64,000 nt of DNA from Pseudomonas entomophila (GTDB lineage Bacteria; Pseudomonadota; Gammaproteobacteria; Pseudomonadales; Pseudomonadaceae), in NCBI RefSeq assembly GCF_029193575.1, contig NZ_JARGCS010000029.1, positions 35,699 through 99,698 on the forward strand. The letters are read 5' to 3'. Positions 28,492 to 37,955 of this stretch are shown piece by piece (position 1 is the stretch's first letter; every line of letters starts with the position of its first letter). The notes beneath the pieces are model-generated. The model ran no database searches. It was not told the DNA's origin and worked only from the letters and a program-made list of their open reading frames with translations. The position numbers and the translations under genes are program-made.

Positions 28492-28550
28492 GACCGTGCG
28501 CCAGATCCGGGCGGTGAGCAACCGCCACACCTGAGTTCGTCACCGCCCCG

Positions 28551-28585
28551 AAAAACGCCCGGGCGACCTCGCCTGGGCGTTTTTA
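28551..28585 (+). terminator. Terminator between ahpC and ahpF
   Basis: Arms AACGCCCGGGCGA and CGCCTGGGCGTT with a T-rich tail. It would cut most ahpC transcripts before ahpF and so favour AhpC over AhpF. Confidence 0.82.
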
Positions 28586-28616
28586 TTTACACGTTTGAAA
28601 TCAAGGAATCGCCCGT

Positions 28617-30179
28617 ATGTTGGACGCCACGCTTAAATCGCAACTCAAGACCTACCTGGAGCGGGTCACCCAGCCGATCGAGATCGTCGCTTCCCTCGAC
28701 GACGGCGCGAAGTCCCGTGAATTGCACGACCTGCTGGTGGAAATCGCCGGCCTGTCGAACCTCATTACCTTGCGTGAGGACGGCAACGATGCACGTCGCC
28801 CGTCGTTCTCGCTCAACCGCCCAGGGGCGGAGATCAGCCTGCGCTTCGCCGGCATCCCCATGGGCCACGAATTCACCTCTCTGGTGCTGGCGCTGCTGCA
28901 AGTGGGTGGCCACCCCTCCAAGGCGAGCGCCGAAGTGATCGAGCAGATCCAGGCGATCGACGGTGAGTTCCTGTTCGAAACCTATTTCTCGCTGTCGTGC
29001 CAGAACTGCCCGGACGTGGTCCAGGCGCTGAACCTGATGGCAGTGCTCAACCCTAGTATCCGCCACGTGGCCATCGACGGCGCGCTGTTCCAGGACGAAG
29101 TCGAATCGCGCAAGATCATGGCAGTGCCCAGCATTTACCTGAACGGTGAAGTGTTCGGTCAGGGCCGCATGGGCCTGGAAGAGATCCTCGGCAAGATCGA
29201 CACCAACGCCGGCAGCCGTCAGGCCGAGAAGATCAACGCCAAGGATGCCTTCGACGTACTGGTGGTCGGCGGTGGCCCGGCTGGCGCCGCAGCTGCCATC
29301 TATGCGGCGCGCAAAGGCATCCGTACCGGTGTCGCCGCCGAGCGTTTCGGCGGCCAGGTGCTCGACACCCTGGCCATCGAGAACTTCATCTCGGTGCAGG
29401 AGACCGAAGGGCCGAAGCTGGCCACGGCGCTGGAGGAGCACGTCAAGCAGTACGACGTGGACATCATGAACCTGCAACGCGGCGAAGCGCTGATTCCGGG
29501 CACCGATGGCGGCCTGCACGAAGTGCGCCTGGCCAGTGGCGCCTCGCTCAAGGCCAAGACCGTGATCCTTGCCACCGGTGCCCGCTGGCGCGAAATGAAC
29601 GTGCCGGGCGAGCAGGAGTACCGCGCCCGAGGCGTGGCCTATTGCCCGCACTGCGATGGCCCGCTGTTCAAGGGCAAGCGCGTGGCGGTCATCGGTGGCG
29701 GCAACTCCGGCGTGGAAGCGGCCATCGACCTGGCCGGCATCGTTGCCCAGGTGACGCTGATCGAGTTCGACAGCCAGCTGCGCGCAGACGCCGTGTTGCA
29801 ACGCAAGCTGCACAGCCTGCCGAACGTCAAGGTGATCACCAGCGCGCTGACCACCGAAGTGCTGGGCAATGGCGAGAAGGTCACCGGCCTGCGTTACAAG
29901 GACCGCACCACCGAGCAGGTGCATGCGCTGGAGCTCGAAGGCATCTTCGTGCAGATCGGCCTGCTGCCTAACACCGACTGGCTCAAGGGCACCGTTGAGT
30001 TGTCGCCGCGTGGCGAGATCATCGTCGATGCCAAGGGGCAGACCAGCATCCCTGGCGTGTTCGCCGCCGGTGACGTGACCACGGTGCCGTACAAGCAGAT
30101 CGTGATTGCCGTGGGGGAGGGCGCGAAGGCCTCGCTGGCGGCCTTCGATCACCTGATCCGCACATCGGCGCCGGCCTGA
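28617..30179 (+). CDS. ahpF: Alkyl hydroperoxide reductase, flavoprotein subunit
   Basis: A 520-residue NADH/FAD enzyme that reduces AhpC. The N-terminal double thioredoxin fold carries Cys128-Cys131 (SCQNC). The C-terminal thioredoxin-reductase-like part has the FAD site [19 protein letters not shown] and Cys343-Cys346 (CPHC), plus NADH motif IGGGNSG. Electrons go from NADH through FAD to the CPHC pair, then the N-terminal pair, then AhpC. A strong terminator follows. Confidence 0.95.
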   Translation: MLDATLKSQLKTYLERVTQPIEIVASLDDGAKSRELHDLLVEIAGLSNLITLREDGNDARRPSFSLNRPGAEISLRFAGIPMGHEFTSLVLALLQVGGHPSKASAEVIEQIQAIDGEFLFETYFSLSCQNCPDVVQALNLMAVLNPSIRHVAIDGALFQDEVESRKIMAVPSIYLNGEVFGQGRMGLEEILGKIDTNAGSRQAEKINAKDAFDVLVVGGGPAGAAAAIYAARKGIRTGVAAERFGGQVLDTLAIENFISVQETEGPKLATALEEHVKQYDVDIMNLQRGEALIPGTDGGLHEVRLASGASLKAKTVILATGARWREMNVPGEQEYRARGVAYCPHCDGPLFKGKRVAVIGGGNSGVEAAIDLAGIVAQVTLIEFDSQLRADAVLQRKLHSLPNVKVITSALTTEVLGNGEKVTGLRYKDRTTEQVHALELEGIFVQIGLLPNTDWLKGTVELSPRGEIIVDAKGQTSIPGVFAAGDVTTVPYKQIVIAVGEGAKASLAAFDHLIRTSAPA

Positions 30180-30196
30180 GGCTGATCGCTGAACGG

Positions 30197-30234
30197 AAAA
30201 ACGCCGCCCTTTCGTGAGAAAGGGCGGCGTTTTC
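30197..30234 (+). terminator. Terminator after ahpF
   Basis: A perfect 14-bp stem (ACGCCGCCCTTTC / GAAAGGGCGGCGT core) with a GTGA loop, flanked by A and T tracts. Confidence 0.92.
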
Positions 30235-30252
30235 GTTTGCCTGTGCTGGCCT

Positions 30253-30280
30253 TATCGCGGGGCAAGCCCGCCTCTACAAG
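30253..30280. repeat. Single REP element
   Basis: Sequence TTATCGCGGGGCAAGCCCGC then CTCTACAA, the same core as the paired elements, here without an opposing partner. Confidence 0.8.
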
Positions 30281-30360
30281 GCAAGGGGCCGGTGAGGCCG
30301 GGGAACCAGGGGTGCCGAGGCTGTCTATCATTCAATGCAGGCCTTTACGGGAACCTCGAC

Positions 30361-30546
30361 ATGAACCTGATCAGCCGCGAACCCTGGTGGCTCGTCCCGC
30401 CAAAACCCGGTCAGCAGGAACAGGACCTGCACTGGGGCTATCTGGAAATCTACGGCGACGGCCGCACCGTGTTCGTCGACCAGCGCCCCAGCGACCAGGA
30501 ACTGGCCGAGCGCAAGAGTTGCCGAAACTTCCCCGAGCCGGAATAG
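30361..30546 (+). CDS. Small hypothetical protein
   Basis: A 61-residue soluble protein (opens MNLISREPWWLVPPKPG, then DLHWGYLEIYGDGRTVFVDQRPSDQE) with a likely beta-hairpin. I do not recognise a family. The ribosome-binding site is weak (GGAACC). It ends seven bases before the convergent yceH gene. Its composition looks protein-like, but expression is unproven. Confidence 0.58.
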   Translation: MNLISREPWWLVPPKPGQQEQDLHWGYLEIYGDGRTVFVDQRPSDQELAERKSCRNFPEPE

Positions 30547-30553
30547 CGCCGGC

Positions 30554-31198
30554 TCAACCCTCCAACTGTGCCAGGCGCGCCTCCAGCGCGGCTATCCGGG
30601 CTTCCAGCGCCTCGATGCGCTCTTCCGACACGGCACCCCCAGGGCCACGCTCACCACCGTGCTGGCGCGCCGCGAGGATCGCCTCGATTTCCGCGGGGTC
30701 GCCCAGCGCATGGGTGTAGCGGTCTTCACGCTGGCCGGGCTGGCGCGGCAGGTGCAGGGCCAGCTCGCGAGACACCAGGCGGTCGAGCTGGTGCTGCACC
30801 TGCTCGGCGTCCTCGAAGTCATGCAGGCGGTTGCTGCGGGTCAGCAGCTCGTTGACCGTCTGTGGCCCGCGCAGGAACATCAACCCCAGCAGCACCAACT
30901 GCGCCGGCACCAGCTCCAGGGCCTTGTCGACCCGCTGCTCCCAACGGTCGGCGCGGCTGCCCATCTGCAGGCGCGTCATGTCCTGGCCCTCCAGCGCGCG
31001 CAGGGCCTGGCCGACCTGGCCGGGGGAAAGGTTCATCACCGGTTCACGGCTGGTCTTCTGGTTGCAGGCCAGGACCAGGGCATTGAGGGTCAGCGGGTAG
31101 GTTTCCGGGCTGGTGGCCTGCTTTTCGATCAGCGAGCCGAGGACGCGGATTTCGGTGCTGTTGAAGCGGCCTTCGCCTGCGGTTTCGTGTTCTGACAT
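30554..31198 (-). CDS. yceH: YceH family (DUF480) protein
   Basis: A 214-residue protein made of tandem winged-helix domains (about 10-165). Family motifs are seen in [38 protein letters not shown] near the N-terminus and [20 protein letters not shown] in the middle. The C-terminus (about 185-214) is a short coiled coil, with [18 protein letters not shown] in heptads. The cellular role is not known; DNA or ribosome-related binding has been suggested from the fold. It stands alone. Confidence 0.9.
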   Translation of the reverse strand: MSEHETAGEGRFNSTEIRVLGSLIEKQATSPETYPLTLNALVLACNQKTSREPVMNLSPGQVGQALRALEGQDMTRLQMGSRADRWEQRVDKALELVPAQLVLLGLMFLRGPQTVNELLTRSNRLHDFEDAEQVQHQLDRLVSRELALHLPRQPGQREDRYTHALGDPAEIEAILAARQHGGERGPGGAVSEERIEALEARIAALEARLAQLEG

Positions 31199-31278
31199 GG
31201 CCCTGTCTCACTTGCGGGGAAAAAGGCCCCTAGACTAGGCAATGCGCTGGGGTTAAGCAATCGAGGGCTGTGCGGGCC

Positions 31279-31347
31279 TCATCGTGGGGCAAGCCCGTTC
31301 CTACAGGTGAGGATTGTCGGGAACCTGAGCGGGCTTGCCCACGATTG
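31279..31347. repeat. Inverted pair of REP elements
   Basis: ATCGTGGGGCAAGCCCG and CGGGCTTGCCCACGAT face each other around a 35-base spacer between yceH and sstT. The GTGG variant is matched by compensating CCAC on the other arm. Confidence 0.85.
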
Positions 31348-31367
31348 GACTGCGCCGCAGCCACGCG

Positions 31368-32579
31368 TCAAGCGGTGCGACGCTCCATCGCCTGGCACGC
31401 CGCTGCGGTGAACAGCACATCGGTCGAGGAATTCAGCGCGGTTTCCGCCGAGTCCTGCAGCACACCGATGATGAACCCCACCGCCACCACCTGCATGGCC
31501 ACCTCGCTGGGAATGCCGAACAGGCTGCACGCCAGCGGTATCAGCAGCAACGACCCCCCGGCCACGCCCGAGGCGCCACAGGCGCACACCGCTGCCACCA
31601 CACTGAGCAGCACCGCCGTGGGCAGGTCCACGGCAATCCCCAGCGTGTGCACCGCAGCCAGGGTCAGCACGGTGATGGTGATCGCCGCCCCGGCCATGTT
31701 GATGGTCGCGCCCAGCGGTATCGACACCGAGTAGGTGTCCTCATGCAGCCCCAGGCGCTGCGACAGCGCCAGGTTGACCGGGATATTGGCCGCTGAGCTG
31801 CGGGTGAAGAACGCGGTGATGCCGCTCTCGCGCAGGCACAGCAGCACCAACGGGTAGGGGTTGCGGCGGATCTTCCAGAACACGATCAGCGGGTTGACCA
31901 CCAGTGCCACGAACAGCATGCAGCCGATCAGCACCGCCAGCAGGTGCAGGTAGCCGAGCAGCGCGTCCAGGCCCGACTGTGCCAGGGTCGAGCTGACCAG
32001 GCCGAAGATCCCCAGCGGGGCGAAGCGGATCACCACACGCACGATCAGGGTCACGCCGTTGGACAGGTCCTCCACCACCTGGCGGGTGGTGTCGCCAGCA
32101 TGGCGCAAGGCCACGCCCAGCCCGATGGCCCAGGTCAGGATGCCGATGAAGTTGGCGTTGAGCAGCGCCGCGACCGGGTTGTCCACGGCGCTCAGCAGCA
32201 GGTTCTGCAGCACCTCGGTGATGCCGCCTGGCGCGCTCAGGGTCGCGTCGCCAGTGTTGAGCACCAGTGCGGAAGGAAAGGCCATGCTGGCCACGACGGC
32301 CACTACCGCGGCGGCGAAAGTGCCCAGCAGGTACAGCCAGAGAATCGGGCGGATATGGGTTTCCTGGCCATGTCGGTGGTTGGCGATGGAGGCGATCACC
32401 AGGATGAACACCAACACCGGTGCCACCGCCTTCAGGGCGGAGACGAACACCTTGCCGAGGAATGCCAGGTCCCGGGCCACGGCGGGGGCGAGCACGGCCA
32501 GGGCAATGCCGGCGAGCAGGCCGATGACGATCTGGGTCACCAGGCTGGTGCGGTTGAGGAGGCGCAGAACGGGAGTCAT
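31368..32579 (-). CDS. sstT: Sodium/serine-threonine symporter SstT
   Basis: A 403-residue inner-membrane transporter of the dicarboxylate/amino acid:cation (DAACS) family. About eight membrane helices plus the two re-entrant hairpins are visible. The serine-rich hairpin reads [15 protein letters not shown] and the substrate region [16 protein letters not shown]; this is the SstT pattern rather than GltP. It imports serine and threonine with Na+. The ATG at 32579 gives the usual length. It stands next to a nhaR-like gene, both minus strand, 88 bp apart. Confidence 0.92.
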   Translation of the reverse strand: MTPVLRLLNRTSLVTQIVIGLLAGIALAVLAPAVARDLAFLGKVFVSALKAVAPVLVFILVIASIANHRHGQETHIRPILWLYLLGTFAAAVVAVVASMAFPSALVLNTGDATLSAPGGITEVLQNLLLSAVDNPVAALLNANFIGILTWAIGLGVALRHAGDTTRQVVEDLSNGVTLIVRVVIRFAPLGIFGLVSSTLAQSGLDALLGYLHLLAVLIGCMLFVALVVNPLIVFWKIRRNPYPLVLLCLRESGITAFFTRSSAANIPVNLALSQRLGLHEDTYSVSIPLGATINMAGAAITITVLTLAAVHTLGIAVDLPTAVLLSVVAAVCACGASGVAGGSLLLIPLACSLFGIPSEVAMQVVAVGFIIGVLQDSAETALNSSTDVLFTAAACQAMERRTA

Positions 32580-32667
32580 GTGAAGCGGGATCTCGGGTTT
32601 GAACAAACCGGCGATTCTAGCACAGCGCGGTGTAGGCACTTTCTGGGTGCTTCGCGGGTATCGTCCG

Positions 32668-33561
32668 TTACCAGTTGAACAGCTCGCGCCGCGCCCCCTC
32701 GGTAATCGCCACGATCCCTGGGTGCTTGACCTTGCGCTCCACCGAGATGGCGTAGAACGACTCGTGGACCGCCTCGGTTTGCCCGATCAGCGTCACCCCG
32801 TACTGGCGGCATACTTCGTCGGCGATCACGCTGGGCGCGACGAAGATGCCGCTGCCGGACTGGCCGAAGGCCTGCATCAGGGCGCTGTCGTCGAACTCGC
32901 CGACGATCCGCGGTTGCACTTGCTGCTCGGCCAGCCAGCGCAGCAACCGGCTGCGGACCACGGTTTCCTGGCCAGGCACCAGCAGCGGCGCGTCGTCCAG
33001 GCAGGCAGGGAAGGGCAGGGTGAGGCGCTGGGCCAGGGTCGGTGTGGCGAAGAAACTCAGGCCGCATTCGCCGAGTTTCTGGCTGTAGCCCTTGATGTCC
33101 AGGTGGTTGGGCATGGGGCTGTCGGAGATCACCAGGTCCAGGCGCTGGATCGCCAGGTCCGCGAGCAGGCGTTCGAGTTTGTCTTCGCGGCAATTGATGC
33201 GCAGCACTTCGTCCAGTTCCATGGTCGGCGCCAGCAGACGGTAGACGATGGACTTGGGCACCACGTCGGCGACCCCCACGCGGAACAGGATCTGTTCCTG
33301 GGGGCCGGCGCGCAGCAGGGTCTCCAGCTCGCTGCCGATCTGGAACATCTGCTCGGCATAGGCCAGGGTCTGGCGCCCGGTTTCGGTCAGTTCCAGTTGC
33401 CGACCCACGCGTTGGAACAGCTCCAGATTGTAGGTTTGCTCGAACAGGCTGATCTGGCCGCTGATGGTCTGTGGCGTCAGGTTTAGTTGTTCGCTGGCGC
33501 GGGTGATGCTGCCGGTGCGCGCCACCACCCAGAAATAGTGGAGCTGACGATAATTGAGCAT
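32668..33561 (-). CDS. nhaR: LysR-type regulator, NhaR-like
   Basis: A 297-residue LysR-family regulator with N-terminal helix-turn-helix (about 5-63, [21 protein letters not shown]) and a C-terminal effector-binding fold. The opening [20 protein letters not shown] and the [16 protein letters not shown] region match NhaR, which activates the Na+/H+ antiporter nhaA in response to sodium in enterics. No nhaA is next to it; the neighbour is the sodium-coupled transporter sstT. The divergent gene is a small lipoprotein, and the 132 bp between them may hold a LysR site. Confidence 0.82.
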   Translation of the reverse strand: MLNYRQLHYFWVVARTGSITRASEQLNLTPQTISGQISLFEQTYNLELFQRVGRQLELTETGRQTLAYAEQMFQIGSELETLLRAGPQEQILFRVGVADVVPKSIVYRLLAPTMELDEVLRINCREDKLERLLADLAIQRLDLVISDSPMPNHLDIKGYSQKLGECGLSFFATPTLAQRLTLPFPACLDDAPLLVPGQETVVRSRLLRWLAEQQVQPRIVGEFDDSALMQAFGQSGSGIFVAPSVIADEVCRQYGVTLIGQTEAVHESFYAISVERKVKHPGIVAITEGARRELFNW

Positions 33562-33693
33562 GGCGTTGGCTCACTTCGGAAAACTCGAAGTATAACCGCT
33601 AAAAATACGAATTTTCCTGAAGTATTCGCCTCTCTAGAATGCGTTCCATCAGGCGCCGCGCGCGCCGACGGAACATCGACAAGCGAGGACCCC

Positions 33694-33933
33694 ATGCTAC
33701 AACTGAAATCCATAGGCACGCCGCTGGTGCTGGCCCTGGCGCTGTTCGCCATGGCTGGTTGCGACCAGGCCGAGAAATCCGCCCAGCAGATGCTCGACCA
33801 GGCCGCCGAGTCGGCCAAGCAGGCTATCGACAAGACCAACGAAGCCGCGCAGCAGGCCCTGAGTGACGCCATCGGCAACGATGGCCAGAAGGCCAAGGAC
33901 AGCGACGACAAGAACACCACCCAGGACATCTGA
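33694..33933 (+). CDS. Small lipoprotein, unknown function
   Basis: A 79-residue lipoprotein: signal peptide with lipobox MAGC (Cys at about 23), then a helical, Ala/Gln/Lys-rich stretch (about 25-60) with heptad-like repeats and an Asp/Lys/Asn-rich acidic tail. I do not recognise a family. It lies 15 bases before the TerC gene, on the same strand, so it is probably co-transcribed with it. Confidence 0.72.
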   Translation: MLQLKSIGTPLVLALALFAMAGCDQAEKSAQQMLDQAAESAKQAIDKTNEAAQQALSDAIGNDGQKAKDSDDKNTTQDI

Positions 33934-33948
33934 GCGAAGGAACATTAA

Positions 33949-34701
33949 ATGGAATACTTGCTGGAACTGGCCGCGAGCCCGACCGCGTGGATTGCCCTGG
34001 CCACCCTGGTGGCCATGGAAGTCGTCCTCGGCATCGACAACCTGATCTTCATCTCCATCCTCACCAACAAGCTGCCTATGGAGTACCGCTCCAAGGCGCG
34101 GCGCATTGGTATCAGCATGGCGCTGATCATGCGCCTGGCGCTGCTCAGCACCGTGGCGTGGATCGTTCAGCTGACCGACCCGGTCATCGAGCTGTTTGGC
34201 AACGCGTTCTCGTGGAAGGACATGATCCTGATCGCTGGTGGCCTGTTCCTGCTGTGGAAGGCGACCAAGGAGATCCATGAAAGCGTCGACCCGCATGGCG
34301 CCAAGGAAGAGTCCAAGGTCTCCTCCACCGTCACGCTGGGCTTCGCGGCGGCAATCTTCCAGATCCTGCTGCTGGACATCGTGTTCTCGGTCGACAGCAT
34401 CATCACCGCCGTGGGCATGACCGAGCACCTGCCGATCATGATCATCGCCGTGATCACCGCCGTGATCGTGATGCTGGTGGCGGCCGACCCGCTGGCCAAC
34501 TTCATCAACGACAACCCGACCGTGGTAATGCTGGCCCTGGGCTTCCTGATCATGATCGGCATGACGCTGATCGCCGAAGGCTTCGGTGCCCATGTGCCGA
34601 AAGGCTATGTGTATGCGGCGATGGCGTTCTCGACGGCCATCGAGGTGCTGAACATCCTGGCGCGCCGCGCGCGGTTGAAGCGCGAGGCCACTGAAGGGTG
34701 A
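33949..34701 (+). CDS. TerC family integral membrane protein
   Basis: A 250-residue inner-membrane protein with seven to eight hydrophobic helices. TerC motifs are present: [20 protein letters not shown] sequence in helix 1 ([14 protein letters not shown]) and [20 protein letters not shown] in the middle, each with the conserved Asp that is thought to bind a metal. The family is linked to tellurite resistance and to manganese export or metal loading of exported proteins. The start has GAAGGA eight bases upstream. Confidence 0.88.
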   Translation: MEYLLELAASPTAWIALATLVAMEVVLGIDNLIFISILTNKLPMEYRSKARRIGISMALIMRLALLSTVAWIVQLTDPVIELFGNAFSWKDMILIAGGLFLLWKATKEIHESVDPHGAKEESKVSSTVTLGFAAAIFQILLLDIVFSVDSIITAVGMTEHLPIMIIAVITAVIVMLVAADPLANFINDNPTVVMLALGFLIMIGMTLIAEGFGAHVPKGYVYAAMAFSTAIEVLNILARRARLKREATEG

Positions 34702-34709
34702 CGCAGAAA

Positions 34710-34728
34710 GGGGGGCTGAATGCCCCCC
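34710..34728 (+). terminator. Hairpin after terC
   Basis: GGGGGGC and GCCCCCC form a 7-bp GC stem with a five-base loop, nine bases after the stop codon. There is no T-run, so efficiency as a terminator is doubtful. Confidence 0.45.
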
Positions 34729-34731
34729 AAT

Positions 34732-34763
34732 CCTTGTAGGAGTGGCCTTGCCCGCGATAGGGC
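34732..34763. repeat. Single REP element
   Basis: CCTTGTAGGAGTGGCCTTGCCCGCGATAGGG, a degenerate copy of the REP unit in the reverse orientation. Confidence 0.7.
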
Positions 34764-34770
34764 GCTCAGT

Positions 34771-34944
34771 TCAATGCGCCCCAGCGTGCCGCCGCGCGCG
34801 TCGCACGGGCTGTTTGGGCAGGGCTTTTGGCGGGGCGTGATGGTGGGCATGGCGCCTTACGATGCGCAGTACCCCCCACAGCATGGCGGCTGCGACGCTG
34901 AGCCACATGCCGACCAGCATCAGGATTGCCATTGTCAGGCTCAT
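34771..34944 (-). CDS. Small single-pass membrane protein with His/Arg tail
   Basis: A 57-residue peptide. Residues about 3-27 are a hydrophobic helix (starting MSLTMAILMLVGMWL), followed by a very basic tail rich in Arg, His and Lys (RIVRRHAHHHAPP). A perfect AAGGAGG lies six bases before the ATG, which is the strongest evidence that it is expressed. The tail would sit in the cytoplasm by the positive-inside rule. I do not recognise a family. It stands alone between terC and a lipoprotein gene, on the opposite strand. Confidence 0.66.
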   Translation of the reverse strand: MSLTMAILMLVGMWLSVAAAMLWGVLRIVRRHAHHHAPPKALPKQPVRRARRHAGAH

Positions 34945-35157
34945 GTGTGCCTCCTTCTCTCAGGCAAGCTGCGCGCTCGCCTTCCAGACACAGCTTTAGT
35001 CTAGCTTGCCCTGCATGACGTTCCATTGACCAAAGGTCTATCCCTTGGGTCGATTCGCTCCAAGCCCGTCACAGGCTATACCCGCGCCCGCTGGCGGCCT
35101 ATGATCGGTGCCCAGGGCCGGGTGCCATCTGCCTGGCGTTGAGACAAGCGAGTGTCC

Positions 35158-35844
35158 ATGCCGCAACATTCCCTCCTATCGATGGTCGTCGCGCCACGCC
35201 GGCTGCTGGCCGCATGCCTGGTGGCCGCAAGCCTCGCCGGCTGCGCCAGCGCACCACCGGCCGCGCTCAAGGGCTTGCCGCAACGGGTCGAGATCAGCAG
35301 CGTGCCGTTCTATGCCGGCACCGCCAACGCCAGTGGCTCTATCGCATTGGCCGAGCTTCTCTCCCAACAGGGCGTGCGTATTACGCCTGGGCTATTGGAC
35401 AAACCGTTGAGCTTGCCCCAGGGCGTCGCGTCGTTGGAAACCGCCATCCCTCGCGTCGCGCGCGAGTACGGCATGCTGGTCTACCCGTTGGATAAACACT
35501 TGGATGCGCTGCTGACCCAAGTGGCGGCGGGCAACCCAGTGTTGCTGCGCTATCACGACGGGGCGGCGCTGTGGGGGGAACCCCGTTATGCGGTGCTGAT
35601 CGGCTATGACCGCTACAAGCAACGGGTGCTGCTGCGTTCGGGGATGAAGCGTCGGCAGGTGCTGGACTTCGATGAGTTCCAGTCGGCATGGGAGAAGGAG
35701 GGCAGTTGGGCGGTGCTGGTGCAGTCGCCGCGCCAGTTGCCGGCCCAGGTGGACCGCCAGCGCTGGTTGCAGGCTGCCGACGACTTGGCGCGGGCAGGCC
35801 AGGAGATTGCCGCAAAACAGGCGGTCAGCACCCTGGGTCGCTAA
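35158..35844 (+). CDS. C39-peptidase-like lipoprotein lacking catalytic residues
   Basis: A 228-residue lipoprotein (lipobox LAGC, Cys at about 25). The mature part follows the layout of C39-like papain-fold proteins: VPFYAG...SIALAELLSQQGV, AGNPVLLRYHD, then YAVLIGYDRYKQRVLLRSG and SWAVLVQS. The helix that normally opens with Q-x-CGPAAL here reads NASGSIAL, so the nucleophilic Cys is missing; the normal HYAVV reads RYAVL, so the His is missing too. It looks like an inactive binding protein of that fold. The ATG at 35158 is used; GTG 35152 is a possible start two codons earlier. An inverted REP pair follows directly. Confidence 0.72.
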   Translation: MPQHSLLSMVVAPRRLLAACLVAASLAGCASAPPAALKGLPQRVEISSVPFYAGTANASGSIALAELLSQQGVRITPGLLDKPLSLPQGVASLETAIPRVAREYGMLVYPLDKHLDALLTQVAAGNPVLLRYHDGAALWGEPRYAVLIGYDRYKQRVLLRSGMKRRQVLDFDEFQSAWEKEGSWAVLVQSPRQLPAQVDRQRWLQAADDLARAGQEIAAKQAVSTLGR

Positions 35845-35846
35845 AA

Positions 35847-35914
35847 GCATCGCGGGGCAAGCCCGCTCCCACAGGACGTGTTGTGCCTGTGGGAGCGGGC
35901 TTGCCCCGCGATGG
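35847..35914. repeat. Inverted pair of REP elements, nearly perfect
   Basis: The left arm GCATCGCGGGGCAAGCCCGC and right arm GCGGGCTTGCCCCGCGATGG extend into CTCCCACAGG / CCTGTGGGAG, giving close to 29 matched bases each side of a 10-base loop. It lies between convergent genes and may also stop transcription. Confidence 0.93.
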
Positions 35915-35946
35915 CGTCAGTACAGCCAACCCATCAACCGGACCGA

Positions 35947-37230
35947 TCAGATCCCCAGGCGGTCGCGCAGGCTGTAGTACCAGGCCCCCAGCGCACTGAA
36001 CGGCACGCGCAGCAGTTGCCCGCCCGGGAACGGATAGTGCGGCAGCTCGGCGAACGCATCGAAGCGCTCGGCTTGGCCGCGCAGCGCCTCGGCCAGCACC
36101 TTGCCGGCCAGGTGGGTATAGGTCACGCCGTGGCCCGAGCAGCCCTGCGAGTAGTAGATGTTGTCGCCGATGCGACCAACCTGCGGCAGGCGCGACAGGG
36201 TCAGCAGGAAGTTGCCGGTCCAGGCGAAGTCGATCTTCACATCCTTGAGCTGCGGGAAGGCCTTGAGCATCTTCGGACGAATGATCGCTTCGATGTTCGC
36301 CGGGTCGCGCGCGCCGTAGACCACGCCACCGCCGAAGATCAGGCGCTTGTCGCCGGTCAGGCGGTAGTAGTCGAGCAGGTAGTTGCAGTCTTCGACGCAG
36401 TAGTCCTGCGGCAGCAGGGTACGGGCCAGCTCGTCGCTCAGCGGCTCGGTGGTGATCACTTGGGTGCCGCACGGCATCGACTTGGCGGCCAGTTCAGGCA
36501 CTAGGTTGCCCAGGTAGGCGTTGCCGGCGACGATGATGAACTTGGCGCGCACCTTGCCCTGGGGGGTGTGCACCACCGGGTTGGCGCCACGCTCGATGCG
36601 CACGGCCGGGGTCTGCTCATAGATGATGCCGCCCAGCGACTCGACCGCGGCGGCTTCGCCCAGGGCCAGGTTCAGCGGGTGGATGTGGCCGCCGCTCATG
36701 TCCAGCATGCCGCCGACATAGTTGTCGCAGGCGACCACTTCACGGATGCGCTTCTGGTCCATCAGCTCCAGCTGGGTGTGGCCGAAGCGTTCCCACAGGC
36801 GCTTTTGCGATTCCAGATGACCCATCTGCTTGCTGGTGAGGGCGGCGAACACGCCACCGTCCTTGAGGTCGCACTGGATGTTGTACTTGGCCACGCGCTC
36901 ACGGATGATGCGGCCGCCTTCGAAAGCCATCTGGCCCAGCAATTGCGCTTGCTTGGGGCCGACGGTGCGCTCGATGACGTCGATGTCGCGGCTGTAGCTG
37001 TTGACGATCTGGCCACCGTTGCGGCCCGACGCGCCGAAGCCGACCTTTGCGGCTTCGACGATGCTCACCTTGAAGCCGTTCTCCAGCAGGAACAGGGCGC
37101 TGGACAGGCCGGTGTAGCCGGCGCCGATGATGCAGATGTCGGTTTCCACCTCACCCTGCAGCGCCGGACGTGGCGGCACCGGGTTGGCCGAGGCGGCGTA
37201 GTAGGACTGGGGGTAGGGGGTATTGGGCAT
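35947..37230 (-). CDS. FAD-dependent oxidase, PuuB-like
   Basis: A 427-residue DAO-family flavoprotein. The FAD motif GAGYTGLSSALFLLENG is at 36-52, followed by GFGASGRNGGQIV, a family hallmark. The C-terminal part has FAWTGNFLLTLSRLPQVGRIGDNIYYSQGCSGHG, matching gamma-glutamylputrescine oxidoreductase (PuuB) and related Pseudomonas amine oxidases. The likely reaction is oxidation of gamma-glutamylputrescine to the aldehyde in putrescine breakdown, but other amines are possible. It stands alone, away from other puu genes. Confidence 0.84.
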   Translation of the reverse strand: MPNTPYPQSYYAASANPVPPRPALQGEVETDICIIGAGYTGLSSALFLLENGFKVSIVEAAKVGFGASGRNGGQIVNSYSRDIDVIERTVGPKQAQLLGQMAFEGGRIIRERVAKYNIQCDLKDGGVFAALTSKQMGHLESQKRLWERFGHTQLELMDQKRIREVVACDNYVGGMLDMSGGHIHPLNLALGEAAAVESLGGIIYEQTPAVRIERGANPVVHTPQGKVRAKFIIVAGNAYLGNLVPELAAKSMPCGTQVITTEPLSDELARTLLPQDYCVEDCNYLLDYYRLTGDKRLIFGGGVVYGARDPANIEAIIRPKMLKAFPQLKDVKIDFAWTGNFLLTLSRLPQVGRIGDNIYYSQGCSGHGVTYTHLAGKVLAEALRGQAERFDAFAELPHYPFPGGQLLRVPFSALGAWYYSLRDRLGI

Positions 37231-37391
37231 GCTCGAGAAACCTCGTGTTTTATATTTTTAACGAATGTACCGATGCTATCAATAATAATAAACACCCGCT
37301 AGTCGTATGGTGAAAATCCTTTACGCACGGCCAATCGCCAACTTCTATAGCAAATATTTTTAGAATCAGTGAGTTAGCGCAAAAAAAAGAG

Positions 37392-37419
37392 TTGACACCT
37401 GATCCGAACCGCGTAGAAT
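37392..37419 (+). promoter_or_regulatory. Promoter of tRNA-Val copy 1
   Basis: TTGACA at 37392 and TAGAAT at 37414, spaced 16 bases, followed by a GC-rich stretch before the tRNA 14 bases later. Confidence 0.82.
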
Positions 37420-37433
37420 GCGCCCACATCGAC

Positions 37434-37510
37434 AGGCACATAGCTCAGTTGGTTAGAGCACCACCTTGACATGGTGGGGGTCGTTGGTTCGAGTCCAATT
37501 GTGCCTACCA
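37434..37510 (+). tRNA. tRNA-Val (anticodon GAC), copy 1
   Basis: A 77-nt tRNA: acceptor AGGCACA pairs with TGTGCCT, followed by A and CCA; anticodon loop TTGACAT gives GAC. Its sequence is identical to the copy 308 bases downstream. Confidence 0.97.
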
Positions 37511-37515
37511 AATCG

Positions 37516-37547
37516 AAAAGGGGCGATCCGCAAGGATCGCCCCTTTT
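37516..37547 (+). terminator. Terminator of tRNA-Val copy 1
   Basis: Stem AAAAGGGGCGATCC / GGATCGCCCCTTTT with GCAA loop, six bases after the CCA end. Confidence 0.9.
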
Positions 37548-37698
37548 GCATTTTCAAAAAGCAATTGTCCTCCCCTTCGACCGGGATGGCGCCGGACGCG
37601 CCAGCGAGGGTGGCCCTGATGGCGCCCTCCCGGGGCCAGTCCGCTCCTGCAAGGGGGCGGTGAAGATGCAAAGTTTTTGATTTTTTTGAAAAAAACGC

Positions 37699-37727
37699 TT
37701 TACAGGTGTGCATTGCTCCCCTAATAT
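37699..37727 (+). promoter_or_regulatory. Promoter of tRNA-Val copy 2
   Basis: TTTACA at 37699 and TAATAT at 37722, spaced 17 bases, followed by the GC-rich discriminator GCGCGCC typical of stringently controlled stable-RNA promoters. Confidence 0.82.
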
Positions 37728-37741
37728 GCGCGCCACACGAC

Positions 37742-37818
37742 AGGCACATAGCTCAGTTGGTTAGAGCACCACCTTGACATGGTGGGGGTCGTTGGTTCGA
37801 GTCCAATTGTGCCTACCA
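37742..37818 (+). tRNA. tRNA-Val (anticodon GAC), copy 2
   Basis: Identical in sequence to copy 1, 77 nt, with encoded CCA. It has its own promoter and terminator, so the pair is a duplicated gene and not one transcript. Confidence 0.97.
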
Positions 37819-37826
37819 AATCAGAA

Positions 37827-37855
37827 GAGGGCGATCCGCAAGGGTCGCCCTTTTT
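37827..37855 (+). terminator. Terminator of tRNA-Val copy 2
   Basis: Stem GGGCGATCC / GGGTCGCCC (one G-T pair) with GCAA loop and five T residues; the same hairpin as after copy 1 with one base changed. Confidence 0.88.
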
Positions 37856-37955
37856 GCATTCTGCCTCTCGCCAGACACAGCCTGCGACAGCCTGGCCGTC
37901 GGCGGTCGAGGGCCGCCATGCTAGAATCCGGCCCTTCGAATCAGGAGATGGATAC

